Assembly: GCA_011390935.1 (NCBI GenBank)
Contig: JAABRL010000041.1
Location: 1 to 39,512 of the forward strand
Source of the DNA: Gemmatimonas sp.
Lineage (GTDB): Bacteria > Gemmatimonadota > Gemmatimonadetes > Gemmatimonadales > Gemmatimonadaceae
Length of the DNA: 39,512 nt
Direction of reading: 5' to 3'
Made by a program: the position numbers and the translations under genes. Below the pieces are notes generated by a model. That model saw only the letters and a list, made by a program, of their open reading frames with translations, did no database searches and had not been told where the DNA came from. Shown in pieces: positions 1-7,245 of the stretch. Position 1 is the stretch's first letter; the number at the start of each line of letters is the position of its first letter.

Positions 1-716
1 CGGAACCCGACGCCTGAGTCACCGCAACCGCTGAAGCTTCCCTGGCAGGCCTCCCATCCTTCGCGGCCAATCGTGTTTCCAATGGGCCGTTCAGTCCCCG
101 AGGGCGACAACCCGAACGCCCGTCCGTCGGCCGAAGCCGCACTAAAGACCGCATAACTGCCAGCATCGAGATATCCCGCCGACACCGCCCCGGTGCTACT
201 GCTTGTGAGGCTGCCATCCACGCGTACTCGGAGCCGGGCCTCGTGCGGCACGACGCCAGCAAAACTGACTTCGTCTCGAAAACCAGTGCGGATCAGGTTG
301 AGAAACTGCGGAGCTCTGAGCACCCCGCCACTCTCGGACGGTGGACCTGCGTACGACACGTTGTCCATGCGGAGCTCGGAATAAGCGCGCAGGAAGCCAT
401 CGGATGATGTGCGCACCTCACCGATGCCGAGGATCGAACCACCGTCGGCGTAGCGACGTATGCCACTTATGAACTGCGTACCAGCCGGTTCGAGTACCGA
501 GCAGATGGGCCTAGCGCCCGTCGCGGCGTCAATGATATCACCGTTGTTCCGACACAGTCCACTGAACTCGACGGTCGCGACGGGCAACGTCGGAGCTGAC
601 AGCCCTTGCGGCCTGGCGATCGTTTGCGCCTCACCGGTCGCAGTGAACACCGAGATGGCGACCGACATCGCGACAAATGCAGCCTGCGTGGATCGCCTTC
701 CTTCTTTCAATCGCAT
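1..716 (-). CDS. Exported protein, C-terminus outside window (possible PEP-CTERM protein)
   Basis: The frame is open from an ATG at 716 to the left edge, giving 238 visible residues without a stop, so the C-terminal part is missing. The N terminus is a plausible Sec signal peptide: a basic start (MRLKEGRRSTQ), a hydrophobic core and an Ala-Gln cleavage region near residue 29. The remainder is rich in Gly, Ser and Ala with a few Cys, and I recognise no domain. The sigma-54-like element 64 bp upstream matches those of the two PEP-CTERM genes nearby, so I infer that this is another PEP-CTERM sorted surface protein; the sorting tail would lie off the window. GC-rich codon use fits its neighbours. 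Confidence 0.7.
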   Translation of the reverse strand, partial: MRLKEGRRSTQAAFVAMSVAISVFTATGEAQTIARPQGLSAPTLPVATVEFSGLCRNNGDIIDAATGARPICSVLEPAGTQFISGIRRYADGGSILGIGEVRTSSDGFLRAYSELRMDNVSYAGPPSESGGVLRAPQFLNLIRTGFRDEVSFAGVVPHEARLRVRVDGSLTSSSTGAVSAGYLDAGSYAVFSAASADGRAFGLSPSGTERPIGNTIGREGWEACQGSFSGCGDSGVGF

Positions 717-779
717 CGCTGTCCTCGCGGAGTTAAAGATGTCACTAACGTAGCGGCCCCCTATCGCACGCCCCAGCAG

Positions 780-795
780 AGCAAGTTCCTTGCCA
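780..795 (-). promoter_or_regulatory. Sigma-54-type promoter candidate
   Basis: Minus-strand sequence TGGCAAGGAACTTGCT matches the -24/-12 consensus TGGCACRNNNNTTGCW at all but one defined position, with the correct GG-N10-GC spacing. It lies 64 bp upstream of the ATG at 716. Related elements precede the two other PEP-CTERM-type genes. Sigma-54 control of PEP-CTERM genes through PrsK/PrsR is established in other bacteria; those regulators are not in this window. Confidence 0.65.
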
Positions 796-1130
796 AGGCT
801 TGACGTCAGCCAAAGATTCGACGGGAGACCTGACCAAGAACCCAGAGTGCATAACTGTCATCCGGCACTGGCACTGTGATGCATCATCGTCCCCCCTCCC
901 GCGCTCAGATGTCGCCAAACCTCAGCGGTTCAATGACTTACCGCGAAAGGATACCGATCGCTCGCACGAACGCTACTCGAAGATATTGCCGCTTAGCGGA
1001 GAGTAGTTGATGAACACGTCGAGAAAGCGAACGCGGTCGGTGACTTGCCAAACTCCACGAGTTTCGTACGCATCGCGCTGCGGCGAAGCACAGAGGTGTT
1101 GCGCACAGGTAACACTGCGCCAATGTCTAG
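796..1130. other. Stretch without a recognisable gene
   Basis: No frame here has a convincing protein. The last 20 bases or so probably belong to the decayed VWA gene that follows: the codons for HFIL at 1141-1152 are out of frame with the downstream remnant, which points to a small deletion. Upstream activator sites for the sigma-54-like element at 780-795 would be expected here, but I see no clear repeat. Confidence 0.4.
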
Positions 1131-1505
1131 CGGAGCGGCACACTTCATTCTGCGGATCGCTTCACGCCGGCCAAGAAGGCGGCGCTCGCCCTCACACACC
1201 GCACTCGTACCCAATTGCCGGGCGACACGATCAAGGTGGTGTTGTCTCATAACAGAGCCGACGGGCTCAGGCTCGCGCGCCGGCTGCTGCTGGCGCAGAA
1301 GGAGGACATGCGGCAGATCATCAGGATCACCACGAGCCGGATTTCGATCAACACCTTCATGCTGGCGCGCGATCGGGCGCTGGTGGAGTTCGTGCGGCGC
1401 GTGTGCGAGATCTCGCGCGGGAAGGCGTACTTCACGAATACGATGACGCTGGGTCAGTTCATTCTCATGGACTTCTTGAGAAGGAAGACGAAGCGGGTGA
1501 GTTGA
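1131..1505 (+). pseudogene. Decayed VWA-domain protein, C-terminal remnant
   Basis: The frame is open from 1131, after a stop at 1128, to the TGA ending at 1505. It reads as collapsed pieces of a bacterial VWA domain: [13 protein letters not shown], then [47 protein letters not shown] and a tail [17 protein letters not shown]. In intact relatives these blocks are separated by longer segments, including an ITDGxPTA motif after the QII strand; that motif and the linker before INTF are missing. The expected block before DRFTP sits in another frame at 1141-1152. I conclude that there are at least two internal deletions and one frameshift. The TTG at 1215 is the only early start and would yield a non-functional fragment. 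Confidence 0.7.
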
Positions 1506-2002
1506 GGCGACCGCTGCCCCGCGACACGCCGAGCAGTTGGTCGGATCGCCAAGGAACTGCTGCCCGATGCGCGTGAGGGCGACGTCGATGCCGAAGATCG
1601 AGACTTTGTGGCCGGTGAAGAACGCCGAGTAGGGCGTCCGGCTGCTCTCGAAATCTTATCCGGCAATGCCGATCAGGTCGCCCGCCGCGATACTGCGTAC
1701 CCATGCTTTCACCTTCAGCATGACATCATCCTGTATTTGCCGGAAATCCACAGGGGCGCGATGGATGACCGGCCTATTTACGGAACCCGCCGCAACCGCC
1801 CTCGGCAGCAAAAAATCGAACCAGTCGGCGATTACCCGCAGCGCCATGGTTTGACGCTGATGGCGATTCGCTGAGCCACCCAATCGTCAGCGAGCTGAGG
1901 TCACCGATGCTGCGGCATGCTTGCCGCGAGAGGGGTGGCGCCGAGCAACCGCGATCATTCAGCGGCGGCTGTTCGATGGCGCACTCGGGGCACTCGCACA
2001 CA
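1506..2002. other. Intergenic DNA with a possible broken gene on the minus strand
   Basis: On the minus strand, 1883 to 1656 encodes a fairly protein-like stretch (MALRVIADWFDFLLPRA, then VIHRAPVDFRQIQDDVMLKV). After the stop at 1656-1658 the same frame continues with FFTGHKVSIFGIDVALTRIG. This could be a gene interrupted by one in-frame stop, but I recognise no family and composition alone does not prove coding. The 1780-2000 end carries no motif I can name. Confidence 0.3.
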
Positions 2003-2040
2003 CCACGACGGCCCGGCGCATCTGCGCCGGGCCGTCGTGG
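2003..2040 (-). terminator. Strong hairpin after the PEP-CTERM gene
   Basis: A perfect 18-bp inverted repeat (2003-2020 with 2023-2040) has a two-base loop and begins 24 bp beyond the stop of the minus-strand PEP-CTERM gene. There is no T-run behind it on the minus strand, so it may act as a transcript-stabilising 3' hairpin or a weak bidirectional terminator rather than a classical intrinsic terminator. Confidence 0.65.
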
Positions 2041-2064
2041 CTCGCGTAGCGCGAGGGTTGCGCG

Positions 2065-2634
2065 TCAGACCGTGCGACGACGACGCGCGGCCACACCCAT
2101 CCCGCCGAGCCCGACGAGCACGAGGGCGAGCGAGGCCGGCTCGGGCACCGGGTTGGTCGTGCCCGGAATGAACGCGAGGCCGCGGCCGATGATGCTCAGC
2201 TCGTAGGTGCCGGCGTCGTTGTTGCCGAAGCCCGTGGTCACCGCGAAGTAGTCCACGCCGGCGAGCAGATCAACGTTATCGAAGCCCGACAGGCCGATCG
2301 ACGGGAAGTCATCGTTGCCGATGATCACGTTGACGAATGGCGACGACGCATCGAACGAGCCGGCGTACAGGAACAGAAAGTTGTCCCAGCTGGTGGGCGC
2401 GATGGCGGTGCTCAGGAAGTTGTAGGTGGTGCTGGCCGTGACGCGGAAGTTGATGACGTCGTAGGCGACGTTGGTCCCGACGCCCGAGAGCAGCGTCGGG
2501 GGATTGCCCCCGAGCGGACGATTCCAGGTGGGGCCGCCAACGGTGGAGCCGGCAAAGGTCTGAGCGTCCGCAGCGGCGGTGACGAGCGAGACGGCGAGTA
2601 CGGCGGTGGACAGACGAGCGACGAGAGTTCGCAT
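2065..2634 (-). CDS. PEP-CTERM sorting domain protein
   Basis: This is a 189-residue exported protein. I place the start at the ATG at 2634 (MRTLVARLSTAVLAVSLV), because it begins a clean signal peptide ending ADAQ and has a GAGG ribosome site upstream; an in-frame start at 2703 would add 23 residues unlike a signal peptide. The mature part has Trp/Phe/Tyr-rich beta strands (WDNFLFLYAGSF, GNDDF, GTYELSIIG) resembling pre-peptidase C-terminal (PPC)-like beta sandwiches. The tail is a textbook PEP-CTERM signal: VPEP, a hydrophobic helix and a terminal ARRRR cluster. Such proteins are cut and transferred by an exosortase, here probably the one at 13361. A sigma-54-like promoter lies 80 bp upstream and a strong hairpin follows the gene. 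Confidence 0.9.
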   Translation of the reverse strand: MRTLVARLSTAVLAVSLVTAAADAQTFAGSTVGGPTWNRPLGGNPPTLLSGVGTNVAYDVINFRVTASTTYNFLSTAIAPTSWDNFLFLYAGSFDASSPFVNVIIGNDDFPSIGLSGFDNVDLLAGVDYFAVTTGFGNNDAGTYELSIIGRGLAFIPGTTNPVPEPASLALVLVGLGGMGVAARRRRTV

Positions 2635-2685
2635 GCAACGTGCCTCAGCGAGAGGGTGGAGCGGACTGGACGGGCGTCCCACCGC

Positions 2686-2701
2686 GTACAGCGGGCTGTA
2701 C
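2686..2701. repeat. Perfect 7-bp inverted repeat in the divergent promoter region
   Basis: GTACAGC and GCTGTAC are separated by GG. The palindrome lies between the sigma-54-like element at 2714-2729 and the ATG at 2634, near the expected transcription start. It could be an operator or a 5'-UTR hairpin. It occurs only here among the three sigma-54-type upstream regions. Confidence 0.4.
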
Positions 2702-2713
2702 ACAGGCTATCGC

Positions 2714-2729
2714 AGCAAAACGGATGCCA
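2714..2729 (-). promoter_or_regulatory. Sigma-54-type promoter candidate for the PEP-CTERM gene
   Basis: Minus-strand TGGCATCCGTTTTGCT keeps the invariant -24 GG and -12 GC with N10 spacing, plus the flanking TGGCA and TTGCT. It is 80 bp upstream of the ATG at 2634. It shares the form GGCA-N7-TTGCT with the elements at 780-795 and 2930-2945. Confidence 0.65.
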
Positions 2730-2929
2730 GCGGCAAAGCGCAGCGTCATACGCCGCGTGATACGTCGACTGCCGCTCCAAGACAATCGCTCGCAGGGGGT
2801 AGATCGGCCTCGGTCCGAGGCACTAGGACGACAAATGTGACGCGCGCGCGCAACAATTTTTCGTGGTGTTCGCGCGGTTCCGACACCCAAGTGATTGTGA
2901 TACAGGCCACTCTGCATCCAACGATGTAA

Positions 2930-2945
2930 CGGCATCGTAATTGCT
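2930..2945 (+). promoter_or_regulatory. Sigma-54-type promoter candidate for the PEP-CTERM protease
   Basis: Plus-strand CGGCATCGTAATTGCT has the GG-N10-GC core and the TTGCT -12 box; only the first T of TGGCA is changed. It lies 105 bp upstream of the ATG at 3050. Together with 2714-2729 it makes the 415-bp divergent intergenic region a double sigma-54-like promoter. Confidence 0.6.
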
Positions 2946-3049
2946 GAAACGGCCCCTGTGGGCTTCGGCGCTGCGCCGAGTTCGGCGACACACCATCCCC
3001 TCGCGTTTCATCCTCCCTCCCTACCCTCCCTCCACGAAGGAGCTGTTGC

Positions 3050-4138
3050 ATGAAAGTGCGTTTCTCCGTTGCCGCCGGCCTGGTCGTTGTCAGCTCGAGC
3101 CTGCTCTCGGCGCAGCAGACCGCCCAGGTTGACATGGCCACCGTCAGCAGCATGACCATGGTCTCCGACACACGTGTCGGCGCTGGCGTCGGCATCGACA
3201 ACCCGTTTTACAACCCGGCGCCGGGCGCCGGCGGGCCGCTGGCCAACTATGTGAACCTCTGGTTCGACCGTGGGGGCGGAGCTCTCAGCGCGTGCACCGG
3301 CACGATGCTCAACTCGCGCCAGATCCTCACCGCCGCGCACTGCGTGAGCAACGGGACCTCGCTCACCTCCAGCAACTTCTTCGCGCGTTTCCGCACCGGG
3401 TCCGGCAATGGACCGGGTGACTGGCTCACCGTGCAGGGCAGTGGATATGCCGTGCGCGACGGATACACCGGCGCGGTCATCGAAGAGCGGGACGTCGCCG
3501 TGCTCACGCTCGACAGCGACGCACCCGCGTTCGCCAGCGGTGCGGGTATCTCGCAGGGCAACCCGTTCGCAAGGTCCACGATCGGTGGCTACGGCCGCTA
3601 TGGCGTGATCGGCGGTGTGGCCTCGATCTCGGACCAGTTCACCGACGCCGCAGTCGCTCGCACCGGCTTCCAGCTGTTCGAGTCCACCTGCCGGACGGGT
3701 GGATCGTGCGCCACCATCGCCAATCCCAACTCGTCCGGCTTCGGCGGCGTGCTGTTGGCTGATGCCGACCTCTCGGGCGTGAGCAACGCTGGCTTCCTCT
3801 GCGCTTCGCTCGGCTTCTGCACCGCTGGCTACGATAATTTCGAGGAAGTCGGCATCAACCGTGGCGATTCGGGCAGCGGCGCGTTCGACGCCGACGGCAA
3901 CATCATCGGCGTTGCGTCGTGGGGTTCGATCCAGGACCCGGGCTCGCGTATCCCGCTCGGTGGCAACATCGGCTATGCCTGTGTGGCCAACTTCGCGGGC
4001 AACCAGGGCTGCCAGGACAACTACAACTGGATCCAGAATCAGCTCGTCGCGTCCGTGCCGGAGCCTGGTTCGCTCGCACTGGTCGGCCTGGGCTTTGTTG
4101 CCCTCGTCGCCACTCGTCGTCGCCGCTCGATCGCCTGA
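3050..4138 (+). CDS. Trypsin-like serine protease with PEP-CTERM anchor
   Basis: This is a 362-residue secreted protease of the chymotrypsin fold (S1 family). It has a signal peptide of about 22 residues ending LSAQQ. The catalytic triad is visible: His97 in LTAAHC, Asp148 in ERDVAVL and Ser274 in RGDSGSGAF. The C terminus is a PEP-CTERM signal: VPEP, a hydrophobic stretch and a TRRRR cluster. A GAAGGAG ribosome site sits about 8 bases before the ATG. The protein should be exported, folded outside the inner membrane and processed by the exosortase system. Its substrate is unknown; processing of other surface proteins is possible. It is divergent from the PEP-CTERM gene at 2065-2634, has its own sigma-54-like promoter, and is followed by a good intrinsic terminator. 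Confidence 0.93.
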   Translation: MKVRFSVAAGLVVVSSSLLSAQQTAQVDMATVSSMTMVSDTRVGAGVGIDNPFYNPAPGAGGPLANYVNLWFDRGGGALSACTGTMLNSRQILTAAHCVSNGTSLTSSNFFARFRTGSGNGPGDWLTVQGSGYAVRDGYTGAVIEERDVAVLTLDSDAPAFASGAGISQGNPFARSTIGGYGRYGVIGGVASISDQFTDAAVARTGFQLFESTCRTGGSCATIANPNSSGFGGVLLADADLSGVSNAGFLCASLGFCTAGYDNFEEVGINRGDSGSGAFDADGNIIGVASWGSIQDPGSRIPLGGNIGYACVANFAGNQGCQDNYNWIQNQLVASVPEPGSLALVGLGFVALVATRRRRSIA

Positions 4139-4182
4139 TCGCACGTGAGCGAACGATCGCCGCTGGGCGATGGTCGTCTTGC

Positions 4183-4219
4183 CACGAACGCCCTCGGCCA
4201 GATGCCGAGGGCGTTCGTG
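4183..4219 (+). terminator. Rho-independent terminator of the protease gene
   Basis: A perfect 16-bp stem (4183-4198 with 4204-4219) with a five-base loop is followed by TTT. It lies 45 bp after the protease stop and 30 bp from the end of the convergent exported-protein gene, so it may serve both strands. Confidence 0.8.
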
Positions 4220-4248
4220 TTTCGTTGACGGCTCGGCTCGCGATCTCG

Positions 4249-4704
4249 CTACACGCGAAGCTCTGTCACCGACCCACGCAGTACCAGGTGGCAGCCGCCG
4301 GCATCCAGTCCGACACGCACTTCTCGGCGCACCAGCTCCCGGCCGGCCCGCTCCACCTGCACCACCAGCGGCACCGTAGCCGTCGGCTGATCGATGGCCA
4401 GCTGGCCATCCTCCAGCAGCACCCATCGGCCGTCCATCAGCGGCAACAGAGTGGCCTCGCGCAGTGGTGCATCCGCGCCGGCGCGCCACACGGTCACCTT
4501 GGCGTCAGTGAGAGCCGCGCCGGTGCTCGCATCGAGCAGTCGGATCACGACGGCGTGCGCCGACATGTCGCACGAACGAGCCGTGCCGGCAGAGACGGGG
4601 ACCGACGTGGCTGGCGGCTGCGCCATGAGCGCCTCGGGCAGGAGGGAGAGCAGACCGGCCGCCATGGTTGCGGCCAACGAGCGGGAGAAGGAGGGTAGTC
4701 GCAT
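4249..4704 (-). CDS. Small exported protein with a carboxypeptidase-regulatory-like beta domain
   Basis: The protein has 151 residues. The start is the ATG at 4704, where a signal peptide begins (MRLPSFSRSLAATMAAGLL, cleavage near LMAQ); extension to 4827 would add 41 residues without signal character. After cleavage, a single Ig-like or transthyretin-like domain is suggested by the pattern VVIRLLDASTGAALTDAKVTVWRAG, then a strand ending in RVGLDAGGCHLVLRG. This resembles carboxypeptidase regulatory-like domains, which bind or space other modules. There are two Cys in the mature chain. There is no PEP-CTERM tail, and unlike its neighbours it has no sigma-54-like site upstream. Function unknown; it is likely periplasmic or surface-exposed. 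Confidence 0.75.
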   Translation of the reverse strand: MRLPSFSRSLAATMAAGLLSLLPEALMAQPPATSVPVSAGTARSCDMSAHAVVIRLLDASTGAALTDAKVTVWRAGADAPLREATLLPLMDGRWVLLEDGQLAIDQPTATVPLVVQVERAGRELVRREVRVGLDAGGCHLVLRGSVTELRV

Positions 4705-4885
4705 GGCAGAGTGCGTCGTTGATGTGATTGGTGGTCTTACACCGGAGACGTCGCGATTGCTCGCGCTTGCACATCGCATCTGCACAAACCGCGTGCGGGC
4801 CTGTCGGAAGGGCTGGGGCTGAGCCATAAACTACCGATCTGGCGGTGGGTCTGCCGCGATGAAGCGGCCGTCAACTGACCGATAG

Positions 4886-4963
4886 GTGACGACGCTTCGA
4901 GGGGCGATCCTCGGGGGCGTGGTCATCGACCTGTTGCGACAGAAGACGAAGCTGATGACGTAG
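4886..4963 (+). pseudogene. Second VWA-gene tail remnant
   Basis: About 25 codons read LGGVVIDLLRQKTKLMT before a TAG at 4961-4963, with an in-frame TAG immediately upstream. The tail resembles the [13 protein letters not shown] end of the remnant at 1131-1505 and the usual C terminus of the same VWA family. It is too short to work and has no start context, so I read it as the last surviving piece of a second copy or of the same degraded locus. Confidence 0.45.
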
Positions 4964-4965
4964 CG

Positions 4966-5961
4966 CTACCGCACCCACGCCAGCTCTGCGATGACTGGTT
5001 GGTGCTCGGACGGGTAGCCTCGTTCGACGCGAGTGCGCAGGGCGCTCAGGTCTGGCGTGTACAGGATGTGGTCGATGCGTACCGCAAAGGGGCCGCTGAA
5101 CATCGTGTAGCCAAATCCCCACCCCGCTTCGGAGAACGCGTTGCGGAAGTCGCCCCAGTCGCGGCGCATCACGTGACTCTCGGGGGGCAGATTAAAATCG
5201 CCGGCCACGATGAGGGGGACGCCCGGGTCGCGCCCGAGTGCGTCGAGCCAGCGGCGAATGCGCTGCGACTCGACTTGTCGCCAGTAGCGATCCTCCTCGA
5301 GTTCGGCGAAGTCGAGGCGCAGCGCGCGACCGAGTGCAACCCGCGGGCTGGCGAGATGGAGCGCGACGATGTCGACCGAAGCAGGTGCCTCACCAGGCAA
5401 TGATCGCGTGAAGCGAATGCGGGCGGCGTGCCCGAAGCGACCGACACCGCGTGGCGACGTGAGCAGCTGCACGGTATCGATCATGTGCGGCGTGGCGAAG
5501 CAGTAGTTGCGCGTCGAACGCACCTGCAGTCCGGGCACCGCACGGAGCGAATCGGCGAGTGTGGTGGTGCAATCGAGCAGCACGACGGCGTCCACGTTCC
5601 AGCGTGCGAGCGCGACACGCACAGTATCGGCGATGGCAGGAACCGCGTCGGTGTTCCAGGTGACGACGCGCAGGGAGGTGCGGGCCTCGGTGCGCGACGC
5701 CGACGGCCATTCGAGTCCCGCGACGAGCTTCAGGTAAGCGATCGAGATGACGACTCCGATCGTCAGTCGCGGCAACAGCCGCCCACGCGCCAGAAACAGG
5801 ACGGCGACGATTGGTGCGATCAACCACGCCCGCGGGGCATACAGAAAGAGCGTCCCGACATCCGTGCGGTCGGCCACGACACGCAGCAGGGCGCCAATCA
5901 GCAGCACGATGCCACACAGGCCAAACGCAGCGGTTCGCCACCCCGAGCGCTCACTCGGCAC
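4966..5961 (-). CDS. Membrane-anchored endonuclease/exonuclease/phosphatase family protein
   Basis: The protein has 331 residues, starting at a GTG at 5961 only three bases after the stop of the nucleotidyltransferase gene, so it is the last gene of the lasso operon. The N terminus has two to three membrane segments (residues about 10-95). The rest is an EEP fold: VVTWNTD, HLASPR, AGDFNLP (metal and catalytic Asp/Asn), RIDHILY and SEHQPVIAEL, whose His is the usual general base. The family cleaves phosphodiesters or phosphomonoesters in nucleic acids, phospholipids or inositol phosphates. The membrane anchor argues against a DNA-repair role. Its place behind a peptide kinase and a nucleotidyltransferase suggests work on a phosphorylated or phosphodiester-linked peptide or lipid, but this is inference. 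Confidence 0.85.
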   Translation of the reverse strand: MPSERSGWRTAAFGLCGIVLLIGALLRVVADRTDVGTLFLYAPRAWLIAPIVAVLFLARGRLLPRLTIGVVISIAYLKLVAGLEWPSASRTEARTSLRVVTWNTDAVPAIADTVRVALARWNVDAVVLLDCTTTLADSLRAVPGLQVRSTRNYCFATPHMIDTVQLLTSPRGVGRFGHAARIRFTRSLPGEAPASVDIVALHLASPRVALGRALRLDFAELEEDRYWRQVESQRIRRWLDALGRDPGVPLIVAGDFNLPPESHVMRRDWGDFRNAFSEAGWGFGYTMFSGPFAVRIDHILYTPDLSALRTRVERGYPSEHQPVIAELAWVR

Positions 5962-5964
5962 GGC

Positions 5965-7194
5965 TCAATCCGTGTTCAACAGCGAACGCACGTAGCGGTA
6001 CATGGACGCAGCACGTTGCGTAGGGGAGGACGAGTCGGTGGAGGTGGACGAGTGCGCCGCGTGCCCCGCATCACCGTCATGCACGAACTCCTCGTCTCGA
6101 TCCCAAGGACGCGCTGCGCCGTGTTTGTGCCTGCTCGGCTGTACCGCCAATTCCCACAGTCGGTGCTGCAATCGCACCGGCAAACCATCAGGGCGGTCCG
6201 TCAGCGTCGAGGTGAAGTGCCGGGTCATCATGCCGGTCAACGCGCGCGGCGTGGAGGACGCAAACCGGGTACAGAGCGCACCAGCCTCCGACACGCCACC
6301 GAGTTCATGCGCGAGATGCAGCGTCCAGAATGCGCAGCTGCCCGCGCGACTTTCGTTCACCAGCTGTTCGAAGCGCTCGACGTCAAAGCCGGAGTGACGA
6401 AGTAGCTGCCGAACGTCCCGAAACGCCTTCCAGGCGCCCGAGCCAGCGGAGTGCGACCACACGAAGTGGATACAGGCGTGCAGCAGCAGATCCTCGGGCG
6501 AGGGAACGAGTGCTGCCGTCCGCCCCCACGCAGCAGCGTCTCGGCGGAATCGATCCCCATCGATCGGCGTGGGCGCCGAGGGGCGGACGACGTGCGTGTG
6601 CAGGTCGAGTCCCACGCCGAGCCCCGTACCATCCTTGAGCGGCCGCAGGTGCTGATGATCGCCGAAGGCGTGATCCCCGATGGCCTGAGCCGCGGGTTGC
6701 CATCCGAGTTCACGCGCGATCGCGAATGCTTCAGCGCCACGATCGGCGGGCACGAGCACGTCGAGATCACCCATCGCCCGGTCGACGAATCGTGGATACA
6801 CCGTGGTCGCCAGCGCCGCGCCTTTGAGCAGCACGGCGGGGACGCGCTGTGTCCCCAGTGTGTCGACCAACGTCTTGAGCCGCGATTCCAGAACGCCCGA
6901 CCGGAACTGCGCGAGCGGGGCCATGCGCTGCAGTCGGGCTGATTCGGAGGGCGGCATCGCGGGCACGCCGCCCGCCGCGGCGAAACGCGCGAGCAACGGA
7001 AGCGCGCCCTCGTTGTGCGCGATGGCGATCACGGCGGGCCAATGCCGTACTCGTTCCGCCAGTGGCGCAAGCTGCTGGGCAGCGTGCACAGGGCGCGTGT
7101 CGTCCACACCGGCCAGCGCGAAGACAAACCGCGCTTCAGCTCGCAGCATCGGGGGCGCCGTTGCTTCGTCGACCGGCGCAGTCGGTGTGCTCAT
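5965..7194 (-). CDS. Nucleotidyltransferase-fold protein of the lasso operon
   Basis: The protein has 409 residues when started at the ATG at 7194, which has GAGGG just upstream; an ATG at 7218 would add eight residues. The diagnostic region is PAVLLKGAALA followed by DRAMGDLDVLVP, the Lys and Asp-x-Asp signature of the uncharacterised nucleotidyltransferase family (NTP_transf_5, PF14907). Members recur in lasso-peptide clusters. In the pseudomycoidin cluster a member of this group, PsmN, was reported to attach a hexose to a phosphate that a kinase had placed on the peptide. The kinase two genes upstream of the transporter and the C-terminal Ser of the precursor fit that pathway. The gene starts 51 bp after the permease stop and is nearly fused to the EEP gene behind it. 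Confidence 0.85.
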   Translation of the reverse strand: MSTPTAPVDEATAPPMLRAEARFVFALAGVDDTRPVHAAQQLAPLAERVRHWPAVIAIAHNEGALPLLARFAAAGGVPAMPPSESARLQRMAPLAQFRSGVLESRLKTLVDTLGTQRVPAVLLKGAALATTVYPRFVDRAMGDLDVLVPADRGAEAFAIARELGWQPAAQAIGDHAFGDHQHLRPLKDGTGLGVGLDLHTHVVRPSAPTPIDGDRFRRDAAAWGRTAALVPSPEDLLLHACIHFVWSHSAGSGAWKAFRDVRQLLRHSGFDVERFEQLVNESRAGSCAFWTLHLAHELGGVSEAGALCTRFASSTPRALTGMMTRHFTSTLTDRPDGLPVRLQHRLWELAVQPSRHKHGAARPWDRDEEFVHDGDAGHAAHSSTSTDSSSPTQRAASMYRYVRSLLNTD

Positions 7195-7245
7195 GGCACC
7201 CTCATGGGCAGTCGGCAATGACGACGTGCGATCAGGGCGCGCATT

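Noticed and set aside
3008..4489. A 493-codon open frame on the minus strand opposite the protease
   Set aside because: It runs antisense through the protease with its intact catalytic triad and its terminator and has low-complexity Arg/Ala/Gly composition.
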